A stretch of DNA of 64,000 bases from a virus. The notes beneath the pieces are model-generated. The model searched no databases. It was not told where the DNA came from and saw nothing but the letters and a program-made list of their open reading frames with translations. Numbering within the stretch: position 1 is the stretch's first letter; each line of letters begins with the position of its first letter. Positions 1 to 6,873 of this stretch are shown here, in pieces. A program made the translations under genes and the position numbers. Location: positions 32,218 to 96,217 of the IMG/VR virus record IMGVR_UViG_3300048833_000111, one strand, 5' to 3'.

Positions 1-406
1 GTATTACAATATAGTACCAAGGTATTTGAATATTTGGGTATTCTGTAATTAATTATTGTATAATATTACAGAAGGTGATTTGTCTTGAAGATGTATTGAT
101 TGTATCAAAAAGGCTATATTAATATATGAAGGCAATTTTGATGATTTTGAATATGTAGTGAAATGTGTGTAATGTTGTCTGGACAGCATACAGCCTTAAA
201 CTACAAAATAAATCTAGTTTCAGTAAGAATGCACCATTGGAGGCAGTATTGAACTAATTAATCTTCAAAACTTTTCAGCTTGTTAGGACTGTATGGAGCA
301 TTCCGCAATGGTTTACTCCCAAAAAATAACCAATAAGTGAGGTCAATAAAATAATAAAGGGGAATACATTACATATTCCCCTAAATTAACTAAGGCACCT
401 ATTCTA
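1..406. other. Non-coding, possibly structured stretch
   Basis: I find no convincing gene here. The stretch holds a perfect 9-bp inverted repeat (41-49 with 65-73), a 6-bp hairpin (198-203 with 215-220), and two 7-bp pairings that interleave: 187-193 with 289-295, and 233-239 with 306-312. Interleaving would make a pseudoknot if both form. A short open stretch at 89-172 lacks a start codon. The right end is the terminator of the next minus-strand gene. It could be a structured RNA, a replication or regulatory region, or the remnant of a gene beyond the window edge. Confidence 0.35.
347..382 (-). terminator. Rho-independent terminator after the OB-fold-like gene
   Basis: A 9-bp perfect stem (358-366 pairs with 374-382, 7-nt loop) is followed, on the minus strand, by a T-rich run. 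It lies 25 nt downstream of the stop codon of the gene at 407-856. Confidence 0.75.
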
Positions 407-856
407 TTAGATAGCTTGTCCAGCTAATGCCTCTTGTACATTCTCTGCTACTTCCGCAGGACTTTCATTTACCCATACATCAGGAGTATTTGGGTCTTCC
501 ACATACTCAAACTGAAGGTAAGTTTCTCTACCATTGGTAAGTACAACCTCCCCTGTAGTAGGATTGATTTTAGGATTTTGAGTGGATGTGGCACCATTTT
601 GTCCAGCTACATAGAAAGGCTGAAAGCTCTCTTGTTTCTGGATTTTACCTGGCAACACTTGTCCTTCCCTTAATCCCAAAGATTCCAAATCTGCAATCTT
701 ACCTCTAATGAAGGCACTTCTCTTGGAGACATTAAGAATACCTCCAGCAAAGGATTTATTCTCAGAGTCTACTCTGATTGTACCCCACTCTGGGTTGTTT
801 GTACTTGGGGTAATGATATTACCTGTTTCTGGATGTTTTGCAACTTTTACTGACAT
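407..856 (-). CDS. Probable OB-fold ssDNA-binding-like protein
   Basis: 149 residues, no signal peptide or membrane segment. The body is rich in beta-strand patterns and Gly-Lys (a GTIRV segment near residue 25, then SAFIRGK near 47-53). The C-terminal ~25 residues are acidic, as in many phage single-stranded DNA-binding proteins whose acidic tail recruits replication partners. The gene is a single-gene unit with its own upstream gap of 137 nt and a strong terminator, which suits an abundantly made protein. The function is inferred from fold-like pattern and tail; no catalytic motif is visible. Another beta-rich nucleic-acid or virion protein is possible. Confidence 0.45.
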   Translation of the reverse strand: MSVKVAKHPETGNIITPSTNNPEWGTIRVDSENKSFAGGILNVSKRSAFIRGKIADLESLGLREGQVLPGKIQKQESFQPFYVAGQNGATSTQNPKINPTTGEVVLTNGRETYLQFEYVEDPNTPDVWVNESPAEVAENVQEALAGQAI

Positions 857-896
857 AATAAGATTATTTAAAGGTTATTAAAAGATTTTAAGAGTG

Positions 897-904
897 CAAA
901 TACA
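897..904 (-). promoter_or_regulatory. Possible Bacteroidota-type -7 element
   Basis: On the minus strand this reads TGTATTTG, one mismatch from TAnnTTTG, 40 nt upstream of the ATG at 856. A TTG lies upstream (921-923) but the spacer is only 16 nt, so the match is weak. Confidence 0.3.
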
Positions 905-979
905 ATGCCTTCTAGGCTTTCAACTCTTCTAGCAAGATTTGCAAAAACAAGTGAGGGTATTTAGTGTGAGTGAATATAG

Positions 980-1012
980 AAAAGAAGAGAGTATTAAACA
1001 CTCTCTTCTTTT
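980..1012 (-). terminator. Terminator overlapping a stop codon
   Basis: A 13-bp perfect stem (980-992 with 1000-1012) has a 7-nt loop holding the stop codon (994-996) of the gene at 994-1200. A T-rich tract follows on the minus strand. The last codons of the gene therefore form half of the hairpin. Confidence 0.8.
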
Positions 1013-1200
1013 ATTTTCCATATATATCTTCTACTGTATTCTCCTCTACTTGCTAATACACCCATAGCTTGAAAATATTCAATATTTGGTACCTCTTGAA
1101 TTAATAGTCTATATTTAGATTGAGCAGAGATATTTCTAGATATAATATCTTCAATAAGAGCTTTATCTTTTACAGATATATTTATAATAGGTTTTTTCAT
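994..1200 (-). CDS. Small uncharacterised phage protein (68 aa)
   Basis: 68 residues, basic, predicted mostly helical, with no recognisable domain. It is a monocistronic unit between two terminators. The 3' end overlaps its own terminator hairpin, which supports real expression. An 11-nt sequence, GGGTATTTAGT on the plus strand (1245-1255), lies 45 nt upstream and recurs upstream of the neighbouring gene at 407-856, so the two genes may share a control element. Function not recognised; small early host-takeover proteins often look like this, but that is inference. Confidence 0.55.
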   Translation of the reverse strand: MKKPIINISVKDKALIEDIISRNISAQSKYRLLIQEVPNIEYFQAMGVLASRGEYSRRYIWKIKEESV

Positions 1201-1269
1201 AATATTTGGTTTTAGATTAAGGCACTATTGCCACTAATAAGAAAGGGTATTTAGTAATAGTAGAGATAA

Positions 1270-1306
1270 CAATAAAAAAACAAAGAGAAGGCATAACACC
1301 TTCTCT
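1270..1306 (-). terminator. Terminator after the small membrane protein gene
   Basis: An 8-bp stem (1284-1291 with 1299-1306, 7-nt loop) is followed on the minus strand by a T-rich tract complementary to the A-run at 1274-1280. It lies about 85 nt downstream of the stop codon at 1389. Confidence 0.7.
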
Positions 1307-1388
1307 AAGTCTAACCAAATATTAATTGGGGATATATACTGAAGGTATTTTACCTTCTGTAGTATTGTGTAATAGTGATACTACCAAG

Positions 1389-1577
1389 CTATTGAAGCCT
1401 GGTAATATCATCTTTTATTTCCTTCTGTTCTTTTAGTATGTACATCATCCATACCATAAGACCAACAATAGAACTAACAAGCAGACCACACACACCACGT
1501 TGTGATGAAGTGATGGCAAAGTCTAGTGAAAAGCCAACCACACTGACAATCAATAAAGCATAAAATAAATATTTCAC
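1389..1577 (-). CDS. Small two-TM membrane protein (62 aa)
   Basis: 62 residues: a hydrophobic N-terminal segment (about 2-22), a second (about 31-49), and a charged C-terminal tail with KEQKEIKDD, suggesting an inner-membrane hairpin with a cytoplasmic tail. A TATTTTTG element lies 48 nt upstream (minus strand 1626-1633), which fits a promoter although no clear -33 TTTG is seen. A terminator follows. Possible roles are superinfection exclusion or host-membrane modulation, but nothing in the sequence proves one. Its start was preferred over an overlapping frame that reaches 1662 because this frame has coherent membrane segments. Confidence 0.5.
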   Translation of the reverse strand: MKYLFYALLIVSVVGFSLDFAITSSQRGVCGLLVSSIVGLMVWMMYILKEQKEIKDDITRLQ

Positions 1578-1886
1578 GAGGATAAAAGTTTAAGTTAATA
1601 ATGATGGGTGGGGGACTTTCCCTTCCAAAAATAAGTAGGGGTGTTTTTTGAGGTACACTCACACATCCATAATATTACAACTTAAAAAATTTTTTATAAA
1701 AATTTTGTGGTGGTATAGTATATAAAAAAAACCCCAGTAGACTTAACTACTGGGGTATATTGTTAGAACATACATCACAGATACTTTCATAAAAAGGTAC
1801 TCTCCTCTCTTATAAACACACCTCACCCAAAAAACTAAAGTTTTTTAAGTTCAGCTTATCAGCTTCCTTATTAAGTAACAAAGTTA
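1578..1886. other. Intergenic stretch with promoter-like element and terminator
   Basis: No gene is supported here. It contains a TATTTTTG promoter-like element on the minus strand (1626-1633) and the terminator at 1724-1756 that ends the GIY-YIG gene unit. The rest is AT-rich with no repeat or tRNA that I can see. Confidence 0.5.
1724..1756 (-). terminator. Strong Rho-independent terminator
   Basis: A 10-bp perfect GC-containing stem (1731-1740 with 1747-1756) with a 6-nt loop, followed on the minus strand by seven Ts. It lies 130 nt downstream of the stop codon of the GIY-YIG endonuclease gene. Confidence 0.85.
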
Positions 1887-2633
1887 CTACTTTTTTTTTA
1901 CATTATTGCAATCTGTCAAGTTAAATTTTTTTAAATAAAATCCTGAAGACTTATGAAATTTATTTTTAGTTAAAAGTATTTGTCTTACTCTTTCCCTACT
2001 TATACTAAGAAAATTTCCTACTTCTTTTAAGGTTTTAAAAGTATATTCTTTTTCATCATTATACACTTTAACTCTTTTTAAGTTATATAGTTTAGATTTT
2101 TCCCTACTTTCATTAGTATAAGATTTCCAATTATTTATAATATGTTTATTACATACATAAAATTCAGGAGTTACTAATCTATACTTTCTCTTGTAAACAG
2201 TTTCAGTATTTATTGTACTTGTATTATAAGTACTTCTTTTATTATTAGTAGTATACCTAATACATTCAGATATACTAGGAAAAACTTTAATTAGATTTCC
2301 TTTTAAATCAATTAAACACACAGCTATTTGCATACAATCAAACCCTCCTGCTTTAGCTATTTTAGTTTGATTATAATTCTTATTAAAATCTAAAGTATCA
2401 AGGTATTTTTGTTCAATTTCATATAAGTTATTATAACTACATATTTCTAGTATCTCCCATTTAAAAGCTTGTTTTCCATATTTATTAAATGAGGATTGTA
2501 AATGAGAATTTTTATGTGTACCTTTTTTTAATTCTCTAAAATGTCTCCTTATTCTATCTTCTATATTTTTAGAAGAACCTATATAACATTTATTATTTTT
2601 AATATTTGTTATTTTATATATTCCTGTTTTCAT
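1887..2633 (-). CDS. GIY-YIG homing endonuclease
   Basis: 248 residues. The N-terminal GIY-YIG nuclease domain (about 1-95) shows GIY at 4-6 and YIG at 17-19, followed by the Arg/His-rich helix expected of the catalytic core. The C-terminal part (about 195-230) is a helix-turn-helix DNA-binding segment with TLKEVGNFLSISRERVRQIL, resembling NUMOD-type modules of homing endonucleases. It is free-standing: a near-leaderless promoter is on one side and a strong terminator on the other. Such enzymes cut related phage genomes and spread by repair. No intron or split gene is visible at this locus. Confidence 0.88.
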   Translation of the reverse strand: MKTGIYKITNIKNNKCYIGSSKNIEDRIRRHFRELKKGTHKNSHLQSSFNKYGKQAFKWEILEICSYNNLYEIEQKYLDTLDFNKNYNQTKIAKAGGFDCMQIAVCLIDLKGNLIKVFPSISECIRYTTNNKRSTYNTSTINTETVYKRKYRLVTPEFYVCNKHIINNWKSYTNESREKSKLYNLKRVKVYNDEKEYTFKTLKEVGNFLSISRERVRQILLTKNKFHKSSGFYLKKFNLTDCNNVKKK

Positions 2634-2637
2634 ACTA

Positions 2638-2668
2638 CAAATTTAATAAAAAGTCAAGACCTGACAAA
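2638..2668 (-). promoter_or_regulatory. Promoter of the GIY-YIG gene (near-leaderless)
   Basis: On the minus strand TTTG (2668-2665), a 19-nt spacer and TAAATTTG (2645-2638) exactly match the Bacteroidota TTTG-N19/21-TAnnTTTG consensus. Only four bases separate the -7 element from the ATG, so transcription should start at or next to the start codon. Confidence 0.75.
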
Positions 2669-2707
2669 ATAATAATTAATATTAATATTAAAAAAGTTTA
2701 ATATTTA

Positions 2708-2739
2708 TTTGTATAGATTAAATAAAGTTTATATCTTTG
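2708..2739 (+). promoter_or_regulatory. Promoter of the late/virion operon (near-leaderless)
   Basis: TTTG (2708-2711), a 20-nt spacer and TATCTTTG (2732-2739) match the Bacteroidota consensus. The ATG at 2744 is four bases downstream, so the first gene is probably translated from a leaderless or nearly leaderless transcript. It diverges from the GIY-YIG promoter within 110 bp. Confidence 0.75.
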
Positions 2740-2743
2740 CCTT

Positions 2744-3079
2744 ATGGAAAATTTACTAGAATATAAAGTGGTTATATACCTTAATAATGCTAAAGCTGAA
2801 GAACAGGCTGAAAAGTATAGGGATTTAGGTATACAGATTCCTGAAGAAGAACAGGAAGTAGAAGAAAAGATTGTTAAATACTCTTTTAATATTAGTGGAG
2901 AGATAGTAGAGATTAGGGAGACTTTTGTTAAATATATGTCAGAATGGCTACCTGCTGTATGTGTCTCCTTTACTACAAAGGAAGGTACATTTATAGATAC
3001 ACCTCCATTACTTGTTACATATGAAGAGTTTAAAAGAAATTTAAATGAACATAATAAGAAAGATACTCAGGTTAAATAA
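2744..3079 (+). CDS. Uncharacterised protein, first gene of the virion operon
   Basis: 111 residues, acidic in the middle (EEEQEVEEK around 35-44), mixed alpha/beta, no membrane segment. It directly follows the operon promoter and overlaps the next gene by 35 nt. No family recognised. Placement ahead of structural genes suggests a small late-operon accessory protein, which is inference only. Confidence 0.6.
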   Translation: MENLLEYKVVIYLNNAKAEEQAEKYRDLGIQIPEEEQEVEEKIVKYSFNISGEIVEIRETFVKYMSEWLPAVCVSFTTKEGTFIDTPPLLVTYEEFKRNLNEHNKKDTQVK

Positions 3080-3401
3080 GGAGGAGTATTATAAAAAACA
3101 TTTACTGATAATTAATCATTTGTTACCTATACAGATGACTCCTAAAGAAGCTGAAGTTTTAGCTGCCTTTATGTCATTGGAAGGAGATATAGCAAATGAC
3201 CCTTTTGGTACATCTGGAAGAAAGATAGTAAAAAATAAATTAGGTATATCTGCTGGAGGATTGGGAAATTATTTAGACCAATTGAAAAAGAAGGAATTTA
3301 TATTGACTAGAGATGACAGCTCACTTTATATATTACCTATACTGATTCCTGACAGAGATATACAGGGATACCAATTTAAATTAGAAAACAATGAAGTGTA
3401 A
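3045..3401 (+). CDS. Winged-helix-like conserved crAss-like protein
   Basis: 118 residues. Residues about 31-90 form a helix-turn-helix pattern (TPKEAEVLAAFMSL, then KNKLGISAGGLGNYLDQLKKKEF) like a MarR/winged-helix DNA-binding domain, with the recognition helix near 75-88. I kept the upstream ATG although it overlaps the previous gene by 35 nt, because residues 17-31 look conserved in the wHTH proteins I associate with crAss-like phages; the alternative start is ATG 3135. It may regulate late transcription or be a structural accessory protein. Confidence 0.65.
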   Translation: MNIIRKILRLNKEEYYKKHLLIINHLLPIQMTPKEAEVLAAFMSLEGDIANDPFGTSGRKIVKNKLGISAGGLGNYLDQLKKKEFILTRDDSSLYILPILIPDRDIQGYQFKLENNEV

Positions 3402-3555
3402 GAGAACTAAAAATGGATTACTACTTCCAACTATATTTGAAATGGAATTCTTTGGAGTGAAAGCAATACCAGATAATACTTACTATAATCCAAATACACT
3501 TGAAGTAGTAGAAAGAGAATTATTCAGTCAACAAGAATTTCACACATATGCATAA
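3391..3555 (+). CDS. Small uncharacterised protein (54 aa)
   Basis: A 54-residue frame from ATG 3391 to TAA 3555 overlaps the previous gene by 11 nt and the next by 8 nt, the translational-coupling arrangement seen throughout this operon. It starts MKCKRTKNG and ends QQEFHTYA. Without it there would be an unusual 150-nt gap in an otherwise gapless operon. No domain recognised. Confidence 0.6.
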   Translation: MKCKRTKNGLLLPTIFEMEFFGVKAIPDNTYYNPNTLEVVERELFSQQEFHTYA

Positions 3556-3928
3556 TTATAAAGTAAGTAGAAATGGTCTTTGGGGGGATAGGGTAAAACC
3601 ATCTTATCCAGGTATTACCAAAGAAATGATAGAAGAGACTGTACAATATGTCTTTAGGGACCAACCTGAAAGACAGATGGTATTACATACTGGACCAAGA
3701 GGAATGGAACAATTTAGACAAGCTGTGCAAGAAGAGTTAAATAGTGATGAACAGCTCTGGGCTGATATAAGAAATGAACAGTATCCTTTAACACCAGAAG
3801 AGTCTTTTGATACAGGTGTAGTAACACAAGTAGGTTGGACAACAGCAACCAACCCTAATTATTTAAGATTACAGAGAGGAGAAATAACACCAGTGGAATA
3901 TCTGGATTTAATAAGTGAAGAAGAATGA
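3548..3928 (+). CDS. Uncharacterised protein with a capsid-like motif
   Basis: 126 residues, acidic C-terminus. The stretch VLHTGPRGMEQFRQAVQEE (about 45-63) resembles the segment VFTGEYGMVLFNRAMQDI of this phage's own major capsid protein, a G-x2-GM-x2-F pattern. The similarity is short and could be chance. The stop TGA overlaps the next start (ATGA type). Conserved position ahead of TerL suggests a virion or assembly role, not shown directly. Confidence 0.55.
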   Translation: MHNYKVSRNGLWGDRVKPSYPGITKEMIEETVQYVFRDQPERQMVLHTGPRGMEQFRQAVQEELNSDEQLWADIRNEQYPLTPEESFDTGVVTQVGWTTATNPNYLRLQRGEITPVEYLDLISEEE

Positions 3929-4335
3929 ATATATTTAAATTTCAACACCCATCAGACTTAATCTCAAGATTATTTATACTTGAGTATATGAGAGAAATTG
4001 GGGCAAGCACATTATATAGTAAAGCAAATAAACATCAGAGAAATAAGTTTTTCTATAAGTTTACTTCAGAGGATACAGAAGGTACTCAAGAGATAGAATC
4101 AGTAGATATTAATTATGAGTATTGTTTATTTATAGCTACTCTTCATGAACTAGAATCATTCTTGAAATTATTTCTTGATGAAATAGAACAAGTGGAAGCT
4201 AGTAGACAAAAGATTTATAAAGAGGCTAAAAAGAAGTTAATTGAGGAAAGAATAAAAGCTCCTGTAGATATTAATATAATGGATTTAGCCCAAACTGAAA
4301 TAAATAAAAATAACTCTAATGAACTCATTCTCTAA
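3925..4335 (+). CDS. Uncharacterised helical protein
   Basis: 136 residues. After a short N-terminal segment most of the protein is predicted helical, with a coiled-coil-prone Lys/Glu-rich stretch at about 85-115 (EIEQVEASRQKIYKEAKKK). No membrane segment. It overlaps both neighbours by a few bases. Family not recognised. Confidence 0.6.
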   Translation: MNIFKFQHPSDLISRLFILEYMREIGASTLYSKANKHQRNKFFYKFTSEDTEGTQEIESVDINYEYCLFIATLHELESFLKLFLDEIEQVEASRQKIYKEAKKKLIEERIKAPVDINIMDLAQTEINKNNSNELIL

Positions 4336-4609
4336 TAATATAGAAGAATATTGGGAAGAAGTAAAAGACCAGTATGATATAGATTTTGAAGAATTTAAAA
4401 AAGTATGTAAGAATGTATTTACTTTTATAAAGGAAACTATATCTTCTGGTGTTGGTAAAAATATTAGGGTAAAATATCTTGGGGTATTTGAAGTTTCTAA
4501 AAGTAGAGTAGAATATTGTAAAAAATCACTTCTTAATAATCTAGAGAAAGGAGCTATATCCCAAGAAAGGTATGATAAAAGAATAAAGATATTAAATAAT
4601 TATGTTTAG
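4319..4609 (+). CDS. HU/IHF-like DNA-binding protein
   Basis: 96 residues. A helical N-terminus (about 8-42) is followed by a strand entry IRVKYLGVFEV (about 49-59), matching the HU/IHF pattern in which helices lead into a beta arm through an I-x-LG-x-F motif (LGVF at 54-57). The C-terminus is basic. Crassvirales encode HU/IHF-like proteins among their structural genes, which supports the call. The stop is TAG, overlapping the next ATG, which also shows that TAG is a stop codon in this phage. Confidence 0.5.
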   Translation: MNSFSNNIEEYWEEVKDQYDIDFEEFKKVCKNVFTFIKETISSGVGKNIRVKYLGVFEVSKSRVEYCKKSLLNNLEKGAISQERYDKRIKILNNYV

Positions 4610-4994
4610 ATTTATTAAGGATATGTATTATTATGTACAAGGTAATTTGAGATATAAATTATTTTATAGTAACTTTGCATTTTTAATACCTACACATATT
4701 TATGAACAGATATGTGTTAGAATAAATAGCATGGATAAAAAATGCTATGATGATGGACAATGTAAGCTATGTGGTTGTAATACTACAGCTCTACAAATGG
4801 CAAATAAAGCTTGTGACAAGCCTTGTTACCCACCTTTGTTAAATCAAAGTATGTGGAATAAGATGAAAGAATCCAGAGATAGAAAGGTAGTTAGGTTTGG
4901 TGTTAGATTTAAAAACTGTAATTGGTTTTTATATAAAGATAAATTTTTAAAAAATGAATTGGGAGAAGACAAGGCTGGATTTAGGAGAAGTTAA
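4602..4994 (+). CDS. Cys-rich conserved crAss-like protein
   Basis: 130 residues. A cysteine cluster C48, C54, C57, C59, C71, C75 (CKLCGC and CDKPCYPP motifs) looks like a metal-binding or disulfide knot. The N-terminus (about 1-25) is aromatic-rich. It resembles a family I associate with crAss-like late operons, but I can name no function. It overlaps the DUF1573-like gene by 41 nt, so the two are probably co-translated and may act together. Confidence 0.6.
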   Translation: MFRFIKDMYYYVQGNLRYKLFYSNFAFLIPTHIYEQICVRINSMDKKCYDDGQCKLCGCNTTALQMANKACDKPCYPPLLNQSMWNKMKESRDRKVVRFGVRFKNCNWFLYKDKFLKNELGEDKAGFRRS

Positions 4995-5247
4995 ACAAGG
5001 TTCTTCTAAGAAATTTATTTTTAAGGCTACTAAAGATTTAGATATAAGTAGTATAAAACTTGGTTGTAATAGCTGTACCAAAGCTAAATACAAGGATAGG
5101 ATACTTAATGTAACCTTTACACCACAGAATATACCTGTACACATATCTTTAACTCAAAACTGGCAAAGAGTAGCTAAGATAATAGTAATAAAATATAGTA
5201 ATGGTACAGAGGAAACTCTTACCTTTACTGCTAAAATAGTGAAATGA
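4954..5247 (+). CDS. DUF1573-like Ig-fold protein
   Basis: 97 residues, almost entirely beta-strand. The layout, with DLGEVKQGSSKKFIFKAT near the start, an LGCNSCTKA Cys pair in the middle (about 37-45) and a VTFTPQN turn, is that of the DUF1573/ASH-type immunoglobulin-like domain, common in Bacteroidota and their phages. No signal peptide, so a virion or cytoplasmic role is likelier than secretion. The Cys-rich partner gene overlaps it upstream. Confidence 0.6.
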   Translation: MNWEKTRLDLGEVKQGSSKKFIFKATKDLDISSIKLGCNSCTKAKYKDRILNVTFTPQNIPVHISLTQNWQRVAKIIVIKYSNGTEETLTFTAKIVK

Positions 5248-5834
5248 TGAGTGATAATAAAGTAAGAGCGTATAGTAATAAAGAACTATTGGATAGGGTA
5301 TCATCCCTACCTAGTTTCAAAGGTATACCTACAGATTATTGGATATTGGGAGTTCAATCTAATGAAGATTCCTATAATTTATTTGATGACAAATTCTATA
5401 TTTTTAAAGGAACTAGATTTGTAAAAGTAGTATCAGGTACAACTAATGCTGGAACTACTGGATTAATGAACTATGAAAAGTATAGTAAGGATGGTGTATT
5501 GGTAGTTAAGACCAATGAATGGTATTATGGATTATGGAAATTTGGATATCATAATGGTAGAATGCCAGCATTAAAACAAGTTAGACCTATAAAATATTTT
5601 AGAGATTGGAACAAAAACAAAAGTGTAGAAGAGATTGGACAAGTATACTCAGGAATGAGAGGGATAAACTTTCATACAGTACTCTATGAAAAAACTTTAT
5701 CTTTTGTAAGAAAGTTTATAGGAGGGTGGTCCGTGGGTTGCCAAGTGGTAAATAGTGTGGGAGATTACTATGAAATTTTAGAGCTTATGAAGGACCAAAA
5801 TAGTGTGACTTATTGTATAATAAAAGAATTTTAA
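5244..5834 (+). CDS. Putative endolysin (L,D-transpeptidase-like fold)
   Basis: 196 residues. An INFH segment (141-144) and W-S-V-G-C-Q-V (162-168) form the His ... S-x-GC pattern of L,D-transpeptidase-like/peptidoglycan-cleaving domains, where Cys is the nucleophile (here C166) and His assists (here H144). No signal peptide is present, so export would depend on the holin encoded at 22847. The gene lies far from the holin but in the same operon. The alternative reading is a virion-associated peptidoglycan enzyme used at entry. Confidence 0.5.
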   Translation: MMSDNKVRAYSNKELLDRVSSLPSFKGIPTDYWILGVQSNEDSYNLFDDKFYIFKGTRFVKVVSGTTNAGTTGLMNYEKYSKDGVLVVKTNEWYYGLWKFGYHNGRMPALKQVRPIKYFRDWNKNKSVEEIGQVYSGMRGINFHTVLYEKTLSFVRKFIGGWSVGCQVVNSVGDYYEILELMKDQNSVTYCIIKEF

Positions 5835-5835
5835 T

Positions 5836-6045
5836 ATGAAAATAAAAGTAGATTTTGATACAAAACAAATAGAGATTATAGGAGAGGTAAATTTGGGTGA
5901 ATTTTCTAGAAAGATTATGGACCTTGGGTTGGATGTAGAAGAGTGGAGTGTAATAACTAAAGTAGAATATGTACTTGGAAATATCTTTACAACTCCTAAT
6001 ATAACTCCTTATAGAAACCCTTTTGAACCTTATGTGACTTACTAA
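5836..6045 (+). CDS. Small uncharacterised protein (69 aa)
   Basis: 69 residues, acidic, alpha/beta, starting one base after the upstream stop codon. No domain recognised. A conserved position between endolysin-like and terminase genes is all that can be said. Confidence 0.5.
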   Translation: MKIKVDFDTKQIEIIGEVNLGEFSRKIMDLGLDVEEWSVITKVEYVLGNIFTTPNITPYRNPFEPYVTY

Positions 6046-6046
6046 T

Positions 6047-6598
6047 ATGGCATTTTTATTTGTAGTAGAAAATAGTATAGCTAAGCCCAATACAGAAACC
6101 CTACTTATAGAGCCTTTTAAGACTATATGGGAGAGAGATAAATCCTCTTCTAAAAGTCTAGCTCTCAAGGAACTTACTTTTATAGAGTTTATGTCCTCAA
6201 AGAAAAAGACAAATCCTTATGCAGGTTATGATGATGATATAAGATATGAAAGACTTAAGGAAACAATGCCAGAGGATTGGGAGATGGATAGTGTTGTAGA
6301 GCAAGGGTTAATAAAGATTAAGGACTTTCAAATAGAAGCATCCCCAACTTACCAATATTATTTGTCTGCACAGAAGGCAGCAGAAAAGATGAGAGGATTC
6401 TTTAATACTTTTGATATAAATGAAAGGAATGAAAGGAATGGAAATCCTGTATATAAGCCAAGTGATATTACAAAAGCTCTAAATGATACTGATAAAGTGT
6501 TACAAAATTTAAACTCAATGAAGGAGAAGGTAGAGCAGGAATTATTTGAACAAACAAAGACAAGAGGAAATAAACAAATTAATCCATTTGAAGTATAA
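6047..6598 (+). CDS. Conserved pre-terminase protein, candidate TerS
   Basis: 183 residues. The N-terminal half is mixed; the C-terminal part (about 110-170) is helical and coiled-coil-prone with ITKALNDTDKVLQNLNSMKEKVEQEL. It sits two genes upstream of TerL, the usual small-terminase position, and no other candidate is nearby. The size suits a small terminase subunit, but I see no clear helix-turn-helix, so this is a positional inference. Confidence 0.45.
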   Translation: MAFLFVVENSIAKPNTETLLIEPFKTIWERDKSSSKSLALKELTFIEFMSSKKKTNPYAGYDDDIRYERLKETMPEDWEMDSVVEQGLIKIKDFQIEASPTYQYYLSAQKAAEKMRGFFNTFDINERNERNGNPVYKPSDITKALNDTDKVLQNLNSMKEKVEQELFEQTKTRGNKQINPFEV

Positions 6599-6603
6599 GA
6601 AAT

Positions 6604-6873
6604 ATGATTATATTACCAACAGGTGCTGTTATAGTAAAACAGAGAATAGAGAAATATAAAAATTCAGGGGGTATAATATTGGAAGATACCAGTGCATTGG
6701 ATAAAGTGTATAATGATGGAGAGATTATATTTACTGCCCCAGAGCTTACAGATTTACAGTCAAAGAAAATAGTATTTAGACCTAATTATGCAGAGGAAAT
6801 AGATATTGAGGGAGAAAAATATTTATTTTTTAGGGATGTACAATCCTCTATGTATTATATTATAGAAGAATAA
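6604..6873 (+). CDS. GroES-like co-chaperonin
   Basis: 89 residues, close to the ~95 of bacterial GroES. It follows the Cpn10 plan: N-terminal strand AVIVKQR (8-14), a mobile loop KNSGGIILEDTS (19-30) containing the hydrophobic GroEL-binding tripeptide IIL (24-26) preceded by GG, and a C-terminal KIVFRPNYAEEIDIEGEKY (55-73) matching the K-V-x-F ... G-x-E-V/I-x-I-D-G-E-E-Y strand pair of GroES. T4 gp31 is the precedent for a phage co-chaperonin needed to fold a capsid protein. It ends on the first base of TerL's ATG (TAATG overlap). The role in capsid folding is inferred. Confidence 0.72.
   Translation: MIILPTGAVIVKQRIEKYKNSGGIILEDTSALDKVYNDGEIIFTAPELTDLQSKKIVFRPNYAEEIDIEGEKYLFFRDVQSSMYYIIEE

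Noticed and set aside
89-172. Open frame encoding a Cys-containing peptide (C-I-D-C near its start)
   Set aside because: No start codon, a stop directly upstream and no neighbour context. It may be a remnant, but it is not supported as a gene.
1474-1662. Frame overlapping the small membrane protein gene
   Set aside because: Composition is unnatural (many Pro, Trp and Cys) and the other frame has coherent membrane segments and a better fit.
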